A stretch of 64,000 bases of DNA from Lytechinus pictus (Eukaryota > Echinodermata > Echinoidea > Temnopleuroida > Toxopneustidae): positions 30,840,501-30,904,500 of the forward strand of contig NC_087256.1 in NCBI RefSeq assembly GCF_037042905.1. The letters run 5' to 3'. This document shows, one piece after another, positions 1 to 13,380 of this stretch. Made by a program: the position numbers and the translations under genes. Below the pieces are notes generated by a model. That model searched no databases. It had not been told where the DNA came from and was given only the letters and a program-made list of their open reading frames with translations. Position 1 is the stretch's first letter; the number at the start of each line of letters is the position of its first letter.

Positions 1-105
1 ATAGGAAAACTAAAACATTTTAGATGTAATTGGTACATGTAATTATGATGATCAGTTTTGAATGAAACTACAAACTGTCATTGATTTGTTTCTTTGATTT
101 TGCAG

Positions 106-1011
106 TTGAAAATTGAGGTGCAGAAGTTGGTGACATCACAGAAGCCTGGGGCGCATGTCAAATCTGCCTTCAGTCAATTCACTTCAACTGAATATTCCAA
201 GGTGAGAAAAGTAAAGAAGATTTGGATAGGGGTAATGGAAATTCATAATGGAGGCAATGATTGAATCTGATGACCGGGGTAATAATGTATCTCTAAAGCG
301 CTTAGACATGTCGTTTCGATGTATTATGCGCTATATAAAAGCGGATTATTATTATTGAATTAAACAGTTTGTTGGTGATGATGATGATGGGGGAGATTTT
401 TATGATGATGGTGGTGGTGGTGGTGGTGATGGTGATGATGATGATGATTGATGATGATGATGGTGGTGGTGGTGGTGGTGGTGGTGGTGGTGAGTAAAGA
501 ACATTTGGATAGGGGTAATGGAAATCCATAATGGAGGTAATGAAATGAAACAGTTTGTTGGTGATGTTGATCGGGGAGATTTTGGTGATGGTGGTAGTGG
601 TGGTGGTGGTGGTGATGAAGATAATGGTGGTGGTGGTGGTGATGATGATGATGATGGTGATGATGGTGATAATGATATTGTGGTTTTGATGCTGCTGATG
701 ATGAATTGCCTAAACATGTACATTTCCAGTGCGTGTTGTATCGCCACATTAGTCGGATCAAGCATAAGCACTTGAGCGTGACTTTTAGTCTGACTCAACT
801 CTTTGTGATACACTCCCAGATATAGTTATGCTTTTTATCTCATCTTCTTTTCATTTTTCTATCATTTCAGGTCCAAGAGGAGAAAGACCATGCAACCAAT
901 CTCGGTAAAGTCTACATCCCTCTAGCAACCGGACAACAACCGACGTCTTACTCCCTCAATCTACAGCCCCATCAGCTCAAACAGCTCTATGCTAGGGTCC
1001 TATCAACATAA
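106..1011 (+). CDS. 3' end of an unidentified gene (last two coding exons)
   Basis: Two exons, 106-201 and 871-1011, stop TAA at 1009-1011. The first follows a pyrimidine-rich acceptor ending in CAG and ends before GTGAGA. The second follows TTTCAG. Both are read in phase 0 and join in frame to give 78 residues, starting LKIEVQKLVTSQKP and ending QLKQLYARVLST. The piece is hydrophilic, with no membrane segment and no motif I can assign to a family. The coding call rests on two good splice sites, the open frame across the junction and non-repetitive sequence. The 5' part lies outside the window. The intron (202-870) is filled with a tandem duplication and trinucleotide repeats. The product is unknown to me. 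Confidence 0.7.
210..700. repeat. Tandemly duplicated GAT/GGT-rich intron segment
   Basis: The block beginning GTAAAGAA with TTTGGATAGGGGTAATGG occurs at about 210 and again at 494. Each copy leads into AAACAGTTTGTTGGTGATG followed by long degenerate (GAT)n/(GGT)n runs (372-490 and 560-680). The runs generate open frames rich in His or Gly that are not genes. The left copy is interrupted by a small retroposed insertion at 267-353. Confidence 0.75.
267..353 (+). mobile_element. 5'-truncated LINE/SINE tail with target-site duplication
   Basis: About 87 bp ending in GCGCTATATAAAAGCGG plus an ATT run, a form typical of non-LTR retrotransposon 3' tails. It is flanked on both sides by ATTGAAT (260-266 and 354-360) and is absent from the otherwise matching copy at 494-560, so the insertion postdates the local duplication. 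Confidence 0.6.
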
Positions 1012-3110
1012 AGCATGTCCATGTAGTCCCACATGCTTTATATCATGTGATGATTAATGTATTTATGTGTAGTTGTTCAACTACAGTAATCGATTCTGTT
1101 GCCCACATGTGCTCACCCCACTTGAATCGGTGATTTAAAGCCAATTCAGTCATGTTTACATAGGTATATTATATGACCCAGCGATCATAAAGTTATGATT
1201 GGGTTAATTGTGGTTTTTTTTTCAGACTTCCAGAGTTCATTTCCAAATCATTAAGTATAAGAAAAGAAAAAAAATATGAACAATATGAGATTGAATGAAG
1301 CAGACAAATTTGTGAAGCTTTATTTCTTTCCGAGATTAAATTTCAAACTTCGTCAATTGAAAATGTTATTATTTTTGTAGTGGATACAAAATGAATTAAC
1401 GAATATAATCATTGAGAAGAAATAACACACAATTTTGGTTGTGTCACATTAAAGCTTTTTGCAGAGTTCATTTATAGCTGTAATGAATTAAGTGAAACAT
1501 ATATGTGTAAGTGTTATTATGTAATCTTGTAGAAATTAAGATTATGAAACAGTAATATATTGATTGTAAAATCAAGTGACTACATACTTTGGTTTGATGT
1601 AAATGAAATAGATATTCTTTAATTAATACCAATTTGCAATGCCTGGACTTTGTGAATTAGAGTTTATACAACACCACTTAATCTTTTTGTACACAATATA
1701 TGTACCAATGTTAAACAGCAAATTAAAGAAGAAAATACTCACTTTTTAAAGGGGGTTATCAACATTGTGGGAGATTTTTTAACAAATGTATCTCTCAGTA
1801 CAAATACCTTTGATGAAATCTTGGAATAGGCAACAAAAATAAAAGATCTTTAATCGTGATATAATTGATGGACCTCATGGTAATTCAACTAAGGATCCCT
1901 ACCCTATCAAGGCCATACAACATGCTTTATAATACAGAGCCTGTCTGATGATTTAATACAAATAATTTTGCTCATGCGTAAATCTGTTGACTTGTGAATT
2001 CTGTAATTCCCATAGGTTTTTGCTTAGTAACCTCCAGATTGTGGTTGGCAGTAGGTTAAATGCTTCCCAAAGCAAACGTATATGTATCAAATGTCTTGAC
2101 CTTATTTATTTAGACCAATTATGTAAATAAAAGGATAGAAAAGCAATCGTTTTTGCCATTAGGAGTCAAAGCCGAGTAATAGACCTTAAGAGAGTTCATC
2201 CCCTCTATTTGTAATGCTTTGAGGGACAGATATTTCAGTGTGCAATATGGCAGTATCCTAGAATATGAGAACTTTTTCAACATTGTTTATCGTGTTAGGG
2301 AATAGCGTTCATGATTATATCTTATTTCTTTTTACAAAATTGCTAAGTTTGTTTGTCGTAATAAATTTATAACTTATAGTATTTATTTTTTGAAGGCGAG
2401 GTGAGAAGAATCTCCTGTCAGAACCGTTCAACACAAACCATAGGATTGATCGTTTAATTAAGCATTACTGCAGTTCAGAGACAAACCATGTGTAAAAAGT
2501 TACAATTGTATATCTAAATATTACCACCCCCGTGATAAATTTGCTTACAACTGAAGTTAAACTGACATCTATTATAGTAATGTTAAATATAAGTTGACAT
2601 TGTAGAGATGAATAGAATACTTTTAATGAATAAATAGGTAGAACATCAATGAATAATTTTTAGATTATTCAGGTTGGGAACTGTTTTCTCTTTTCTTTTT
2701 TTTATTCAATATATTTCTAAATAATAGAAGACTGAAGTGGTATTTAACCATCCAGCTTGCCACAAAAGGATTTTCACAAGATCTTAATACATTTTATCCC
2801 ATAAAATGCTATAATTTCTTTTCAATGGTATTTAAAAATAAATCATACCTATATTAATGTATCTAGCTTAATGAAAAAAATATATATAAGATTGCATGCT
2901 TGTTTGCTTAACGAATATGAAAATAAAACAGCTGTGGTTCATGTAATTGAGAATAAATTCTTTTCCTTGCTTAAACCAAAGTAACTTGTACAACAGTGCT
3001 TATTCCATATTTTGATAAATAAAATGATGGAGGTGTAGTATGAAAAGAAGATTGAGATGGATCTTAGGTTTATTTAATGCATGTAAGTGTTAGTTACAAG
3101 AGATGAAATA
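1012..3110 (+). other. 3' UTR and AT-rich intergenic sequence
   Basis: Directly follows the stop codon at 1009-1011. No coding frame, RNA or repeat family recognised. Several AATAAA-type hexamers occur (about 2125, 2630 and 3015), so the transcript end cannot be fixed from sequence. Confidence 0.4.
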
Positions 3111-3111
3111 A

Positions 3112-3385
3112 TAATAATATAGGATATTTATATTGCGCACATATCCACCTTGTTAGGTGTTCAAGGCGCTCCTATATTACCCGGCTAAGCTAGGCATTCA
3201 TAGCGCACACATCTTCTTAAGGAATTACTTCCTACCGGTACCCATTTACCTCACCTGGGTTGAGTGCAGCACATTGTGGATCAGTTTCTTGCTGAAGGAA
3301 ATTACGCCATGGCTGGGATTCGAACCCACGATTCTCTGTTTCAAAGTCCGGAGAGTAATCCACTGGGCCACAACGCTCCAATGCA
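3112..3385 (-). mobile_element. tRNA-derived SINE
   Basis: On the minus strand a tRNA-like head spans about 3380-3305. It has an A-box-like TGGCCCAGTGG and a perfect B box, GGGTTCGAATCCC. The body continues down to about 3112 and ends beside an ATA/ATAAT run. The small open frames across it are by-products. SINE rather than a functional tRNA, because the arms do not fold cleanly and a long body follows. Confidence 0.7.
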
Positions 3386-4370
3386 AGTTTGTTTCTCATT
3401 TGGTAAATCATTTGATCAGTTATTTAATTTTTGGTGTTGCATTTGATTGCGTCTCCTGGGCAGTACTGAAACAAAATTTGGACATGTAAACCTGTCATTC
3501 TGATTGGTTGCTGGGTGCTGATAAAAGAGAGAGGGAACATTGACCGTCAGTTTTATGCAGCTGAAGTTTTATGGGGCAAAATGATGTTAATTAATGACAA
3601 TATTGTATGTTTAGTGCTTGATCTGATAAATGCCTGATTAAGTGTCCTACATTACAAAGAAAATCAGAGGTCTGAAAGAGGAGGGAGTTACTTTAAGTAT
3701 AGAAGAAAGAAAAAGAACATCTTTATTTTGAGCACTGCTAATTATGATTCAGACAAAACTGAATACTGAATTCAATCAATGCTTGTGTATAATGGCATTC
3801 AAGTTGCCAAGAATGTTCTGTCAAGCTGTCATCTTTCATTAGTACTCATCATATCTGGAAAATAAAATACTAGATCTCTATACAGAACTTCATAGTTTTT
3901 CTTTCAAGAAAACCTGATTCTTGCAATATCAACTGTAGTTTTTACGAGACCATCTCACAAAAGTTGTTGGCACTGATGAGTTTCTATTACCCAGACAGTT
4001 ACCATACATGTACTTGTGGTTGAAATGAAAAGTATGTAGTAGGCTTTTTTTTAGTTATCTGTTTATCTGTTTGATATCTATCCTATATACTGTAAAGAAA
4101 CATATCATATACATTTTACAACACAAATCAATAAGTAGCACTCGCATGCAGCATTATTGGCAGTGGTCTTGATCTGCAAAACTCAAATTTTATTTAAAGT
4201 TGCAAACAGTTCTAAAAAAATCCTTCACAAACTTCACAAAGAGTGACTTACATGTATGGACAAAAAGAAATGACATCTCTAAAACATGCAGATGTACAAT
4301 TGATAGCCATACACATGCACTTCTTCAGTAGTTAATAATTACCAGGGTCAATTAACATACAGCTTAGCCA

Positions 4371-4451
4371 TTGATTGTGGGGCAGATTTCTACAATTGAT
4401 TGCATTGATTATTGTGCACGATCAATTGTAAATATCAGCCCCACAGTCGAT
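4371..4451. repeat. Small palindromic fold-back element
   Basis: Arms reading approximately GATTGTGGGGC...ACAATTGAT and its inverted match (ATCAATTGT...GCCCCACAGTCGAT) face each other across a short loop. No coding content. Confidence 0.55.
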
Positions 4452-5278
4452 TACTCAATTTTGTTACACAGGGCCAAAGTCCTTGAATTTCAAATGCATT
4501 CGGCACCTTTGTCTATTGTCATGTACATAGGAGGCACAGCCAACACATTGCATTACCATCAAGCTGTCGTTCAGATTACCATAGAGGCAAACGGGCGTGG
4601 TGCTATGGTAATTTGATGGGGGGGGGGGACTTCCTAGGGGTCACTTTTCCTTTAAAATGAAATGAAAGGTATTATATGATATAGAAAAAATCTTGTCAGT
4701 ACATTTCTTTTTTCTTCGGTCTACAGGTCATGTAGATACCTGAAATTACATTCATCCCATCTGACTTGGATATATATAAAGTTTTATGAAACAGATAATT
4801 TTTTTCCAATAGGATATGATTTTCTTAAAAAAAATTGTTTGGAAATTGCTGGGCACTGGGAACGACTTTTAGATAAGGGGTGCTGGTTTGAAGAAAATTT
4901 TGATAACCAAAAAGAAAAGGTTTTCAACCCAAAATGATGGTGATTGTGGTCTGCTAAAATTGGACTTCCAAACAAAAAAAATTTATACATAATGAAGGTG
5001 ATTTTGGTTAAATTTCTATTTAGCATCACCTACCCGATTTCTAGGGGTGCTGCCTATGGCTAAATAACACCACGCATCAACCCCCCCCCCCCCCCCCCGG
5101 CAAATCTTTGGGGTGCTTCAGCATCCCCAGCACACCCGCTTCCAAGAGCAATGGGAAATCGTATTTCATGAAGAAATAACGGGTAATGACCATGGCAACA
5201 ACGTGGTTAGCAGCTCTGCATTAGACACAAGGAGTTTGATTACTCTATTAGTCAGTGTTTACTGGTTAATGACTCTGA

Positions 5279-5492
5279 GGGGTGTTGCAAGAAAATATTT
5301 GCGATCAATTGCAAATATTATGTTGCAGTTTTACAACTGATAGATCAAGGTTAGCTGTAGCAAATCAGATTAAACTTCTTGTCTCAAGGAGCAAATTAGC
5401 AATCACTAATTTGCAATTAACTGCAAGACATATGATAGATTCGGGGACCAAAAATAGCCTTGCAATTGATCGCAAGTTTCTTGCAACACCCC
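5279..5492. mobile_element. Palindromic MITE
   Basis: Starts GGGGTGTTGCAAGAAA and ends with the inverted TTTCTTGCAACACCCC. An inner inverted pair contains GCGATCAATTGCAA. About 214 bp, non-coding, miniature inverted-repeat type. Confidence 0.7.
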
Positions 5493-6839
5493 GTTAGTCA
5501 CACTTCACTCTTTGTGAAACAAGCCCCATGCAGGTATACCAGCTCCTTTCACAAGATGGTAAGAAAGGCCTCGAAATGAAGCATCCATAATATCAATTTC
5601 AATGAATGCTCACTCACTAATGACATTAATAATTCTAATTCTACAGTCTCTTATGATATTGAACAGGTACGTCAATTACTATACAAGGTGCATATGAACT
5701 GATGACGTACATCTGTGATTAACACTTCCTATTCTCTCTTCTAATTAATAAACTTATAATTAACTTGCTAATTAATGGTCATTCATGAACCACTTTCCTC
5801 TTATAAGTGCTCTGAAAAGAGGGCATGTGATAGCAAGGGGCAGCCAAAATACATTTGAGCAGTACATGTGTTGTCTAAAAATTAGTAGAGGATGTCAATA
5901 TATGAAAATTGGTCATTATACATTAAAGACCTATTCTGAAGTCGGGTTGAATGTAAACTCAGTTTAAAGTTGTGGTTTATGGATAGCCAATAATGGCATA
6001 AATCTCTAACAGTAGAATTTCAATGTATCAGCTCATTTTTCTGTCAAATCATTCTTGACTGTTTAAAAAGGAGAAATAAAACAGCTATCGATCTTCACCA
6101 TTCACGAGTTAGGAAAGAGCACAGTAAACATAAGATCATACAATGTAAGGAAAATTTTGACAAAATTTGGCTTTCCATCATTTTAGCACAGTTACAGTTA
6201 GACAATTAAACCTGACTTAAGAATACAGGCCTAAGAGTAGTTCAGAATTTACGAGGTTGGCCTGTGTGAAACATGAGAAATATATTCTAAGTGGATCATC
6301 AATTTTTCTTTTTTTTTTCATTTCACTTTCATTATTATACAGAGAAAACAATTCAGCTGCACATGTATGGCAATGTGTTAATTGAAAATACAAAGAAATA
6401 TTCTGTAGGTTTTGGTCATGCCTCATCAAGCACTTACCAACACATGAATCTACTCAAATCAGAGGCATAATGAGCCAAATATTTGGAGGAGGTCAGACAT
6501 GGCATATGGGGCAACATTTCTAAATAGCTGCGAGGGAGCGAAGCAAGTGAGTAAAAATTGTGAACTTTTTAAAGTACATGATCAAATTTTGCGATACCTT
6601 TTTAAATAATATTCAGAAAATTGTATCACAACACCCTTCTCCCTGTCCTTTGTTCCCCTCCTTTTTTTCTTGGTTGTGAAACTTTTTTTTTTTTTGGGGG
6701 GGGGGGAAGGATTGGCATGGCCCACAAAGTCCTCCCCCCCCCCCCCTCTGTACGCCAGTGGAAGAAATCTTATGAAACAGTGTGAGGATAAAGCCAAAAT
6801 ATTAAATGTAAAATTTCAAGCTAGAGGATAAAATAAACT

Positions 6840-7751
6840 CCTCAAAAAAAGTTTGGAAATCTGACTTTGATCGATAATCCCTCCTCGGTTTTAGTAAATA
6901 TCAATGTGTAATTAATATCAATGAATAGATCATTTATTTTCTTTAAAATGATACCCTACATGATATGATTATGGTTCACATGGAAGTGCAGTGCCTTGAA
7001 ATGTGGGGCAAGGTCAAAATTCAAAAGTTGCAAAATGACACAATATTGAAAGTCACTGTTCCTTTTTCCTTGGTGATGAGTTTCTCAGCGGTTTCTTTTG
7101 ACTTTGATTGATAATCCCTCTTCGGTTTTAGTAAATATCAATGTGTAATTAATATCAATGAATAGATCATTTAATTCTCTTTAAAATGATACTTTACATG
7201 ATATGATTATGGTTCACATGGAGGTGCAGTGCCTTAAAATGTGGGGCAAGGTCAAAATTCAAAAGTTGCAAAATGACACAATATTGAAAGTCACTGTTCT
7301 TTTATCCGTGGTGATGAGTGAGTTTCTCAGCGGTTTCTTTTAATTGTTTTCATGCACCTTAACATCAACATTAACATGGAATCAAACATACCTCTGCACA
7401 AGCAAACACATAACAAACAAACCATCACTACAAAAACCACAACAAAACATAAAAAATGAAGAAGCAGGTGCTTGATTTGAATGGATTTCATCTCTATTGA
7501 CACTGTAGACAAAAGAATCATGTTCTGTATTGACACTTCATGACTATTTCTGCTCGTTTTCCAGCTTTTCAATTCAGACCTCATCCAACACTTAAATCCT
7601 GCTCTTTTCGTGATGGGGTGATCATAACAAGCATGGTATCATTTTAAAGAGAATTAAATGATCTTTTGAATGATATCAAATATGCATTGTCTAAAGTTTG
7701 TAGTTGGGAGAAATTAATGGCCAAACTCAGATTTCCAAACTTTTTTTGAGG
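6840..7751. mobile_element. TIR element with an internal 237-bp direct duplication
   Basis: Inverted ends CTCAAAAAAAGTTTGGAAAT at the left and its complement at 7727-7750. Inside, 6862-7098 is repeated almost exactly at 7099-7340. No transposase frame. Tip style resembles mariner/Tc1-type non-autonomous elements, which is inference. Confidence 0.7.
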
Positions 7752-9868
7752 GATTTATATGTGTGCTGTAGAAATATATAGTTTTAGTTGTATTATGATC
7801 ACTCCAACATCAGTATAGTACCATAACCAATAAGTGCAATCAAAATAAAAAAGTAAATCTACAATATGATTGTTATATGCTTTTACAATAATATGCTTGA
7901 TTTTCAAAGCACATAGTTTACATAATATAAACAGATAATACAACACAAGTTGCTGGCTTACTACGAACAGAGTAACAATTGTACATAGAAATGATATATG
8001 TTATGAATAAATGTTTAATGTTATATACACTGTATAGTCTCTACTACATGTAGACCAATAAAATGACATACCTGTTCATGTATATATACACCAGCAGATT
8101 TTTTCTGACAGTTAAAGCTCAAAACCATGAATATGATGCTAAATATTAAAAAAATTCATAATAAAAGAGAGACGAGAATGGATTAACATAAATTCGGTAA
8201 CACTTGATCATTTTATATGTATTTTACATTTTTTCACACATGGAAATATGATCTTGAATCACAAATCACGAACCTATATCATAAATACATGTACACCATG
8301 ATTTCTTTAAAAAATAGACTTTCAATCATAAAACTGAGATATTAAGTCCCTGTTTATCTGGAAATAGCAACAAAAATTGTTGATAAAGCACATGAAAAAA
8401 ATAAGAGAAATATCAAGCTGAAACTCTATTGATATAAATATTTAACAGGAAATGGAATATGGTGAAAATAAAAGTAGTTTCCACTCAGATAATGAAAGAA
8501 TGATACATGCATTCGGTAATCATCTTACTATAAAAACTGTATTACAGTCGAAAGGTGGGCAACAGTATTCATTTTCAAAAAAGATCAAATGGAAGAGTGG
8601 TAAAGAGAAGATTTTGGTTGATTGTATAATGCTTGTCAATTTACAAAAAAAAATTATTATGGTGTAGGCATAATCAAGGAAATGAAATTCACAAATAAAA
8701 ATGATCACTGGTAATGTACAGTTCAGTACTGTTCATTGTCCAAATACATTTAAAAGAGATAAACTGGAATTCATTAACACTATAAATTAGTTATAGAGGT
8801 ATCATGAAAGTATACATGTATATTGTCGAACTCAAGTTCAAAACAATATTCTTTCCAAGTTCTATCAAATCCAATGAGTTTCAAATAGCTAAACAATATT
8901 CACATTATACAAGACAAACAAGCTACCCCACCCACCCCCCTTGCCCCACTTCTCTAGTAATATGATCTTAACCAGTCCTTCTATGCAACAGATTTATATC
9001 TAATTTCCCTGCTTGACTATGTGGTTTGACTGAATTGCCCTCTAGTATAGGCTACAAGCAAGTTGCTTATTTCATTTTATCTATTTGGTAAAAACCATGC
9101 CAATGGGTCAATTTTATGTATTTGCCCTTATACACTTTGTCTATTATCAATATTTTCTAATACTTGTCGGTATTTATCAATCACAGCAATTTCCACAAGG
9201 CGGCTGATTGAGAAGGTACATTGTAGATTGAATAAGTCCCCCCCCCCCCCCGTCTGCCCTTCCACCTTAAATCCTAAACTAAAAGAAAGGTTGTTGACAC
9301 CAGCTTATAACATTTACATGGCAGTATTGTGATACAAATCAATGGAAAAGTTGCTCTATGTTCCTTTATGTTGGAGTTCATGCACAGTGTTATTTGTCAG
9401 TAGTCACAATTCATTTTTGAATGTATATTTCTGGAAAGATCATGCATTGCTCATGGAGGCCCCTACTGTAAACAAGTTTGGCAGACTTATCAATCAAAAG
9501 TGTTGTTATTCATGGCATTAAAAAAAACATAATGCTTGGTCTCATCATGGTCTCATTGTGGATAACATTTCAATTAGTAAGTTCTTTCTGGCAACACAAA
9601 CTATTATTCCTTTTGGAATTTACCTTGGAAGTAGGCATAAAGTTATACACAACTTTTTTTATGTCACTACGATAAGCTCTTACATTTTAACTTGTCCATG
9701 ACAGTGCACATGATGTGCTCAACAAAAATCAGCTTTGGGGTAAATTTGACTACTCCCTGTGTGAAAATTCTAACAAGTTCATGTGCCCTTTTGTCATATC
9801 TGCTTCAAAAGGACGGTTACCTGTATGTGTGAATACGGTCATCCAATTCCAATGGCAAGGCCTTTTGC
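7752..9868. other. AT-rich intergenic sequence
   Basis: Apart from short homopolymer runs (for example C at 9238-9251) I see no gene, RNA or recognisable repeat here. Confidence 0.4.
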
Positions 9869-10501
9869 TTAAAGGAGAAGTTCACCCTGACAAAAAGATG
9901 GTTTAGTAAAAGCACAAAATACACACAAAATATTGGTGAACATTCATCCAAGAATGAGAAGGTTATGAAGTTTTTAAATTGTAATGTCTCTGCGAGCAGC
10001 TGCCCCAAAATGCCATTTTCTAAATATTTGAGCAGTTGCCTCATATCTCATGTAACATAAAGGCCCGAATTCACAAAGGTGGACTAACTTTATACCCGGG
10101 TATTAGTGGCTAAATTAACCCATGGCTAAATTAACCCCGGTATAACTTTAGTCCACCTTTGTGAATTCGGGCCAAGATTTCAAAAATGCCATTTTCTAGT
10201 AAAAAAAAATGAGAGTGATTTTATTTCTGTAGGGGATATATCAACAGATACATCATTTCATACCCAAAGAAAAAAATGTATTTATCCATTAACAAAAATG
10301 AAATTCCCGTATTCAAGTAAATGGAATATTACATGATATTGTATATGGGTTAGCTGGTTGCATATGACGTCACGAATCAGAATATAAAAATTCATAACTC
10401 TCTTATTCTCCCTTGGATTCTCATTAAACCGTCACCATTATTTTTCTCAAAATTTTCTTCTTCAATAAAACCAACTTATCGTCAGGGTGAACTTGCCTTT
10501 T
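9869..10501. mobile_element. TTAAAGG-type fold-back element carrying a nested one
   Basis: Left end TTAAAGGAGAAGTTCACCCT; right end is the inverted AGGGTGAACTTGCCTTT. Same family as the elements at 28084-28635, 37587-38200 and 40868-41463. A separate palindromic element sits inside at 10062-10173. Confidence 0.65.
10062..10173. mobile_element. Near-perfect palindromic MITE, GGCCCGAATTC tips
   Basis: Arms of about 27 bp (GGCCCGAATTCACAAAGG and its complement) with a second inverted pair inside (GGCTAAATTAACCC). Nested in the TTAAAGG-type element, so it is the younger insertion. Confidence 0.75.
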
Positions 10502-11391
10502 CACAATATTTTTCATTTTGTCAATAAACTAAAGGTTAGAGACATCCATACGAGTGGCAAATTAGCCTTTGATTTAACAATCTATGATATGAGTGAACAT
10601 TCTTCTATTTTGTATAAACTAGGATAGAGTCATTGATCCATACAAGAGGTAAAGCTTCTTATTTAACAATCTATGATGTGTGTATAAATAAACTAGGTTT
10701 AGGGTCATCAAATCCCAATGATAAAGTTAAACATTGAAACTGAAATTGATTGAACAAATGCATAAAAAAAGATATTGCAATATATATGTTGCTTTGCTGG
10801 CAGAGTGAAAAAAAAGAGAAGTTTATATCCTCTCATGCGAAAATGAATACAATGGGAATTAATATTCTCCACGTTCATTACATCATCTGGGTATAAGCCT
10901 GTTCGTGGTTGTAAACTGCACACGAGCAGTAAAAGATCATTTGAGATAAACCATGAAGGTGGTTTTCAAATTCACTGACATACTAGGTATTTGTGATTTG
11001 ATAATTATCTATGTATTCCTTCGGAATTATTCTTTCCATCACATCCAAGCTGAAGAGTAACGAAGTCTTCACAGTGAAATGTGCCAAAAGCAGACAATAA
11101 ACAAACAGATTTCCAAACTTTACCCCTGATGTACTGATTCTAGTCACTTGGTCTATACAGTGCCCTTCGTTCTTAGAATTTGAATGCTTTGCCGGGAATG
11201 CTTTTGCCTCATCCTAATGAAATATGCAAGGGTCATTTGAGAAAAGTTGGATCATGAGCTTATTGTGGCATGGGCCTGAAATCCAAGATACATAGGGAAA
11301 GTAACAAAGTCATGCAGAGGTTTGAGGTATGAGCCCCCAGTTCAAGCCCTGGTCACGTATTTCAGATGGTCTCACACGTAAAGAACCATAT

Positions 11392-11537
11392 GGGCCCGTT
11401 TCATCAAACTTGTTTTAACAAATTTGCAATAAGAGTTAAAAGCTACTGAAATCCTTTGATTTGATTGGCTGATAATAAACTTGTTATAGATATTGTGCAT
11501 TTAATATTATAACAGATCTTCATGAAACAGGATCCGT
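11392..11537. repeat. Fold-back element, GGGCCCGTTTCAT tip
   Basis: Left tip GGGCCCGTTTCATCAAAC and a degenerate inverted match GATCTTCATGAAACAGGATCC at the right. Another of the GGGCCCG-tipped palindromes in this window. Confidence 0.5.
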
Positions 11538-12740
11538 TTCTAATTGGTAGATGTCTCTAAAACTCAATTACAAACACACACACACCCTCACACCCCCCAT
11601 CCTCACACACACCTATCACCATCCATGATTTATTATTGTACATAACAAGCACTGACAGTCATTTTGACAAGGACAAACACATAATTAATGTAGTTTCTAA
11701 ATGCGCTCCTCTACATTACATCATCCCACATCCTTCCTGCTATTGTACACAGAATCCATGCGTAAGCCTAACGAATCATGTGACGAGATAACAAACGCAG
11801 AGGAACAATTATCGTTCCTGGTGATTTTAACTTCCAACATCAAGTACCATACAGTCAAGGTGATTGTGGTTTGTGCGATAAAATGATGAACTACTACAAG
11901 GAAAGAGGTAAAATAATTATCTTTGATCATGTTTGGGCATGCTTTCATTTAATTCACTTGTCGCTGATCATGTTTGTTCTTCAGAGTTTATTTTCGCTGC
12001 CTTCTTATTCTTTGTTGATCTTTTGGTCTTGGGCAGATTTTGACTTCGGCAAATCTGGGTGGGGGGGGGGTGCATGACCGAGGAAGGGGGGGAGGAATAA
12101 GTGATCAAAATAATGAGAAATCTGTAGATCTTCCTTCACTACAAACTAAGTGACATAATAGGAAACTCCTTTCCTTTTAACAGGTCATTTGCAATTAAAA
12201 CTTTCTTTTATTCTTTGGGAAATGATACTTGGATGAGTTTGCCTACAATTTGACAGAGTTATGCAGGAATTCATGGATCTGTAAGAAGTCATAAAATACA
12301 TCTGTATAAAACCATTCACCCGATTATACATATATTTAATATTGAACCTTATCATCATAGAATACACAATAGCCATATTAACAGCAAATGAATAATCACA
12401 ACATATCATCAAAAAGATTTGGTCATTTGGTCAAATAGAATGCAAGCGATTTGATCTTATTACCGCTAAATGGTTATCTTATCAGATCGATCAGATAAGA
12501 CATCAAAGGCAGTCAATACATCCTCACAAAATTCAAAGAAATATCTTCTACAGAATATAAGGCTGAAAAAATAACTGCTCGTAAAAGTGCTCTTAAAAGT
12601 AGACTCTGCAAGACTACTGTGAACAAAACTTCGAAAGACTATTCTACAAGGCAGGGTATTGGGGGGGGGGGGGTAAGACTATATACTTTAATTTGTAAAT
12701 CAAGGCCAAAGCAGATGTACAGTGTATACATGTACATGTG

Positions 12741-13380
12741 TATAGTTGAGGCAAGAAGTTTACATACATCCAGGAAATTCAAAGAAAAGCCAAAGTGCAC
12801 TTGCCAAACATCATAAAATTTACTGTATCTTATAAAATATTTGTGCTATCATGACGAATTTGATATCAAACAAATGAGCATGTCTTCCCCCTTTATCACA
12901 TTGCTTCGTCATCAGGAGCTGAAAAATATTTAGGTGTCATTTTTCCCCAAAAAATCTTCATATTTTAGAATAATTCAAAATAAAAACTTGACAAAAACCT
13001 TTTATATTTGTGCTGGTTACTTCTCAACACAAACATGTCAGATGACACTTTTTGTTTAGTGGTGACATATCATGATAGGAAATGTAATACAAATCATAGA
13101 TTTGACATTTATATATTTCTATGAAACGATGTTTGAAAATATAATAACAATAGAATACATTTGTCACAAATATTACCTTTTTTTAAAAAGAAAATTCCAC
13201 CTGAAATATACTTTAATCCTAATAGCATCCCAATCATGCAAAAGAGCTTAGTACACTATTTTATTTGATACCAAATTTGTCATGGTAGTTTTTATATTTC
13301 TGAAGAATTTACGATGTTTGGCAAGCGAACAAATTTCACTGAATTCCATGGGTGTATGTAAACTTTTGGCCTCAACTGTA
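12741..13380. mobile_element. Non-autonomous Tc1-like element (MITE)
   Basis: Left end TAGTTGAGGCAAGAAGTTTA and right end TAAACTTTTGGCCTCAACTG are inverted copies, bounded by TA on both sides. A further inverted match (CTTGCCAAACATC / GATGTTTGGCAAG) extends the terminal repeat to about 70 bp. The tip resembles known Tc1/mariner ends with GTTTACATACA. 640 bp, no transposase frame. Confidence 0.8.

Noticed and set aside
302..813. Open frames rich in His, Pro/Ser, Thr/Ile or Gly/Asp
   Set aside because: They are translations of (GAT)n/(GGT)n runs in an intron, present in several frames at once.
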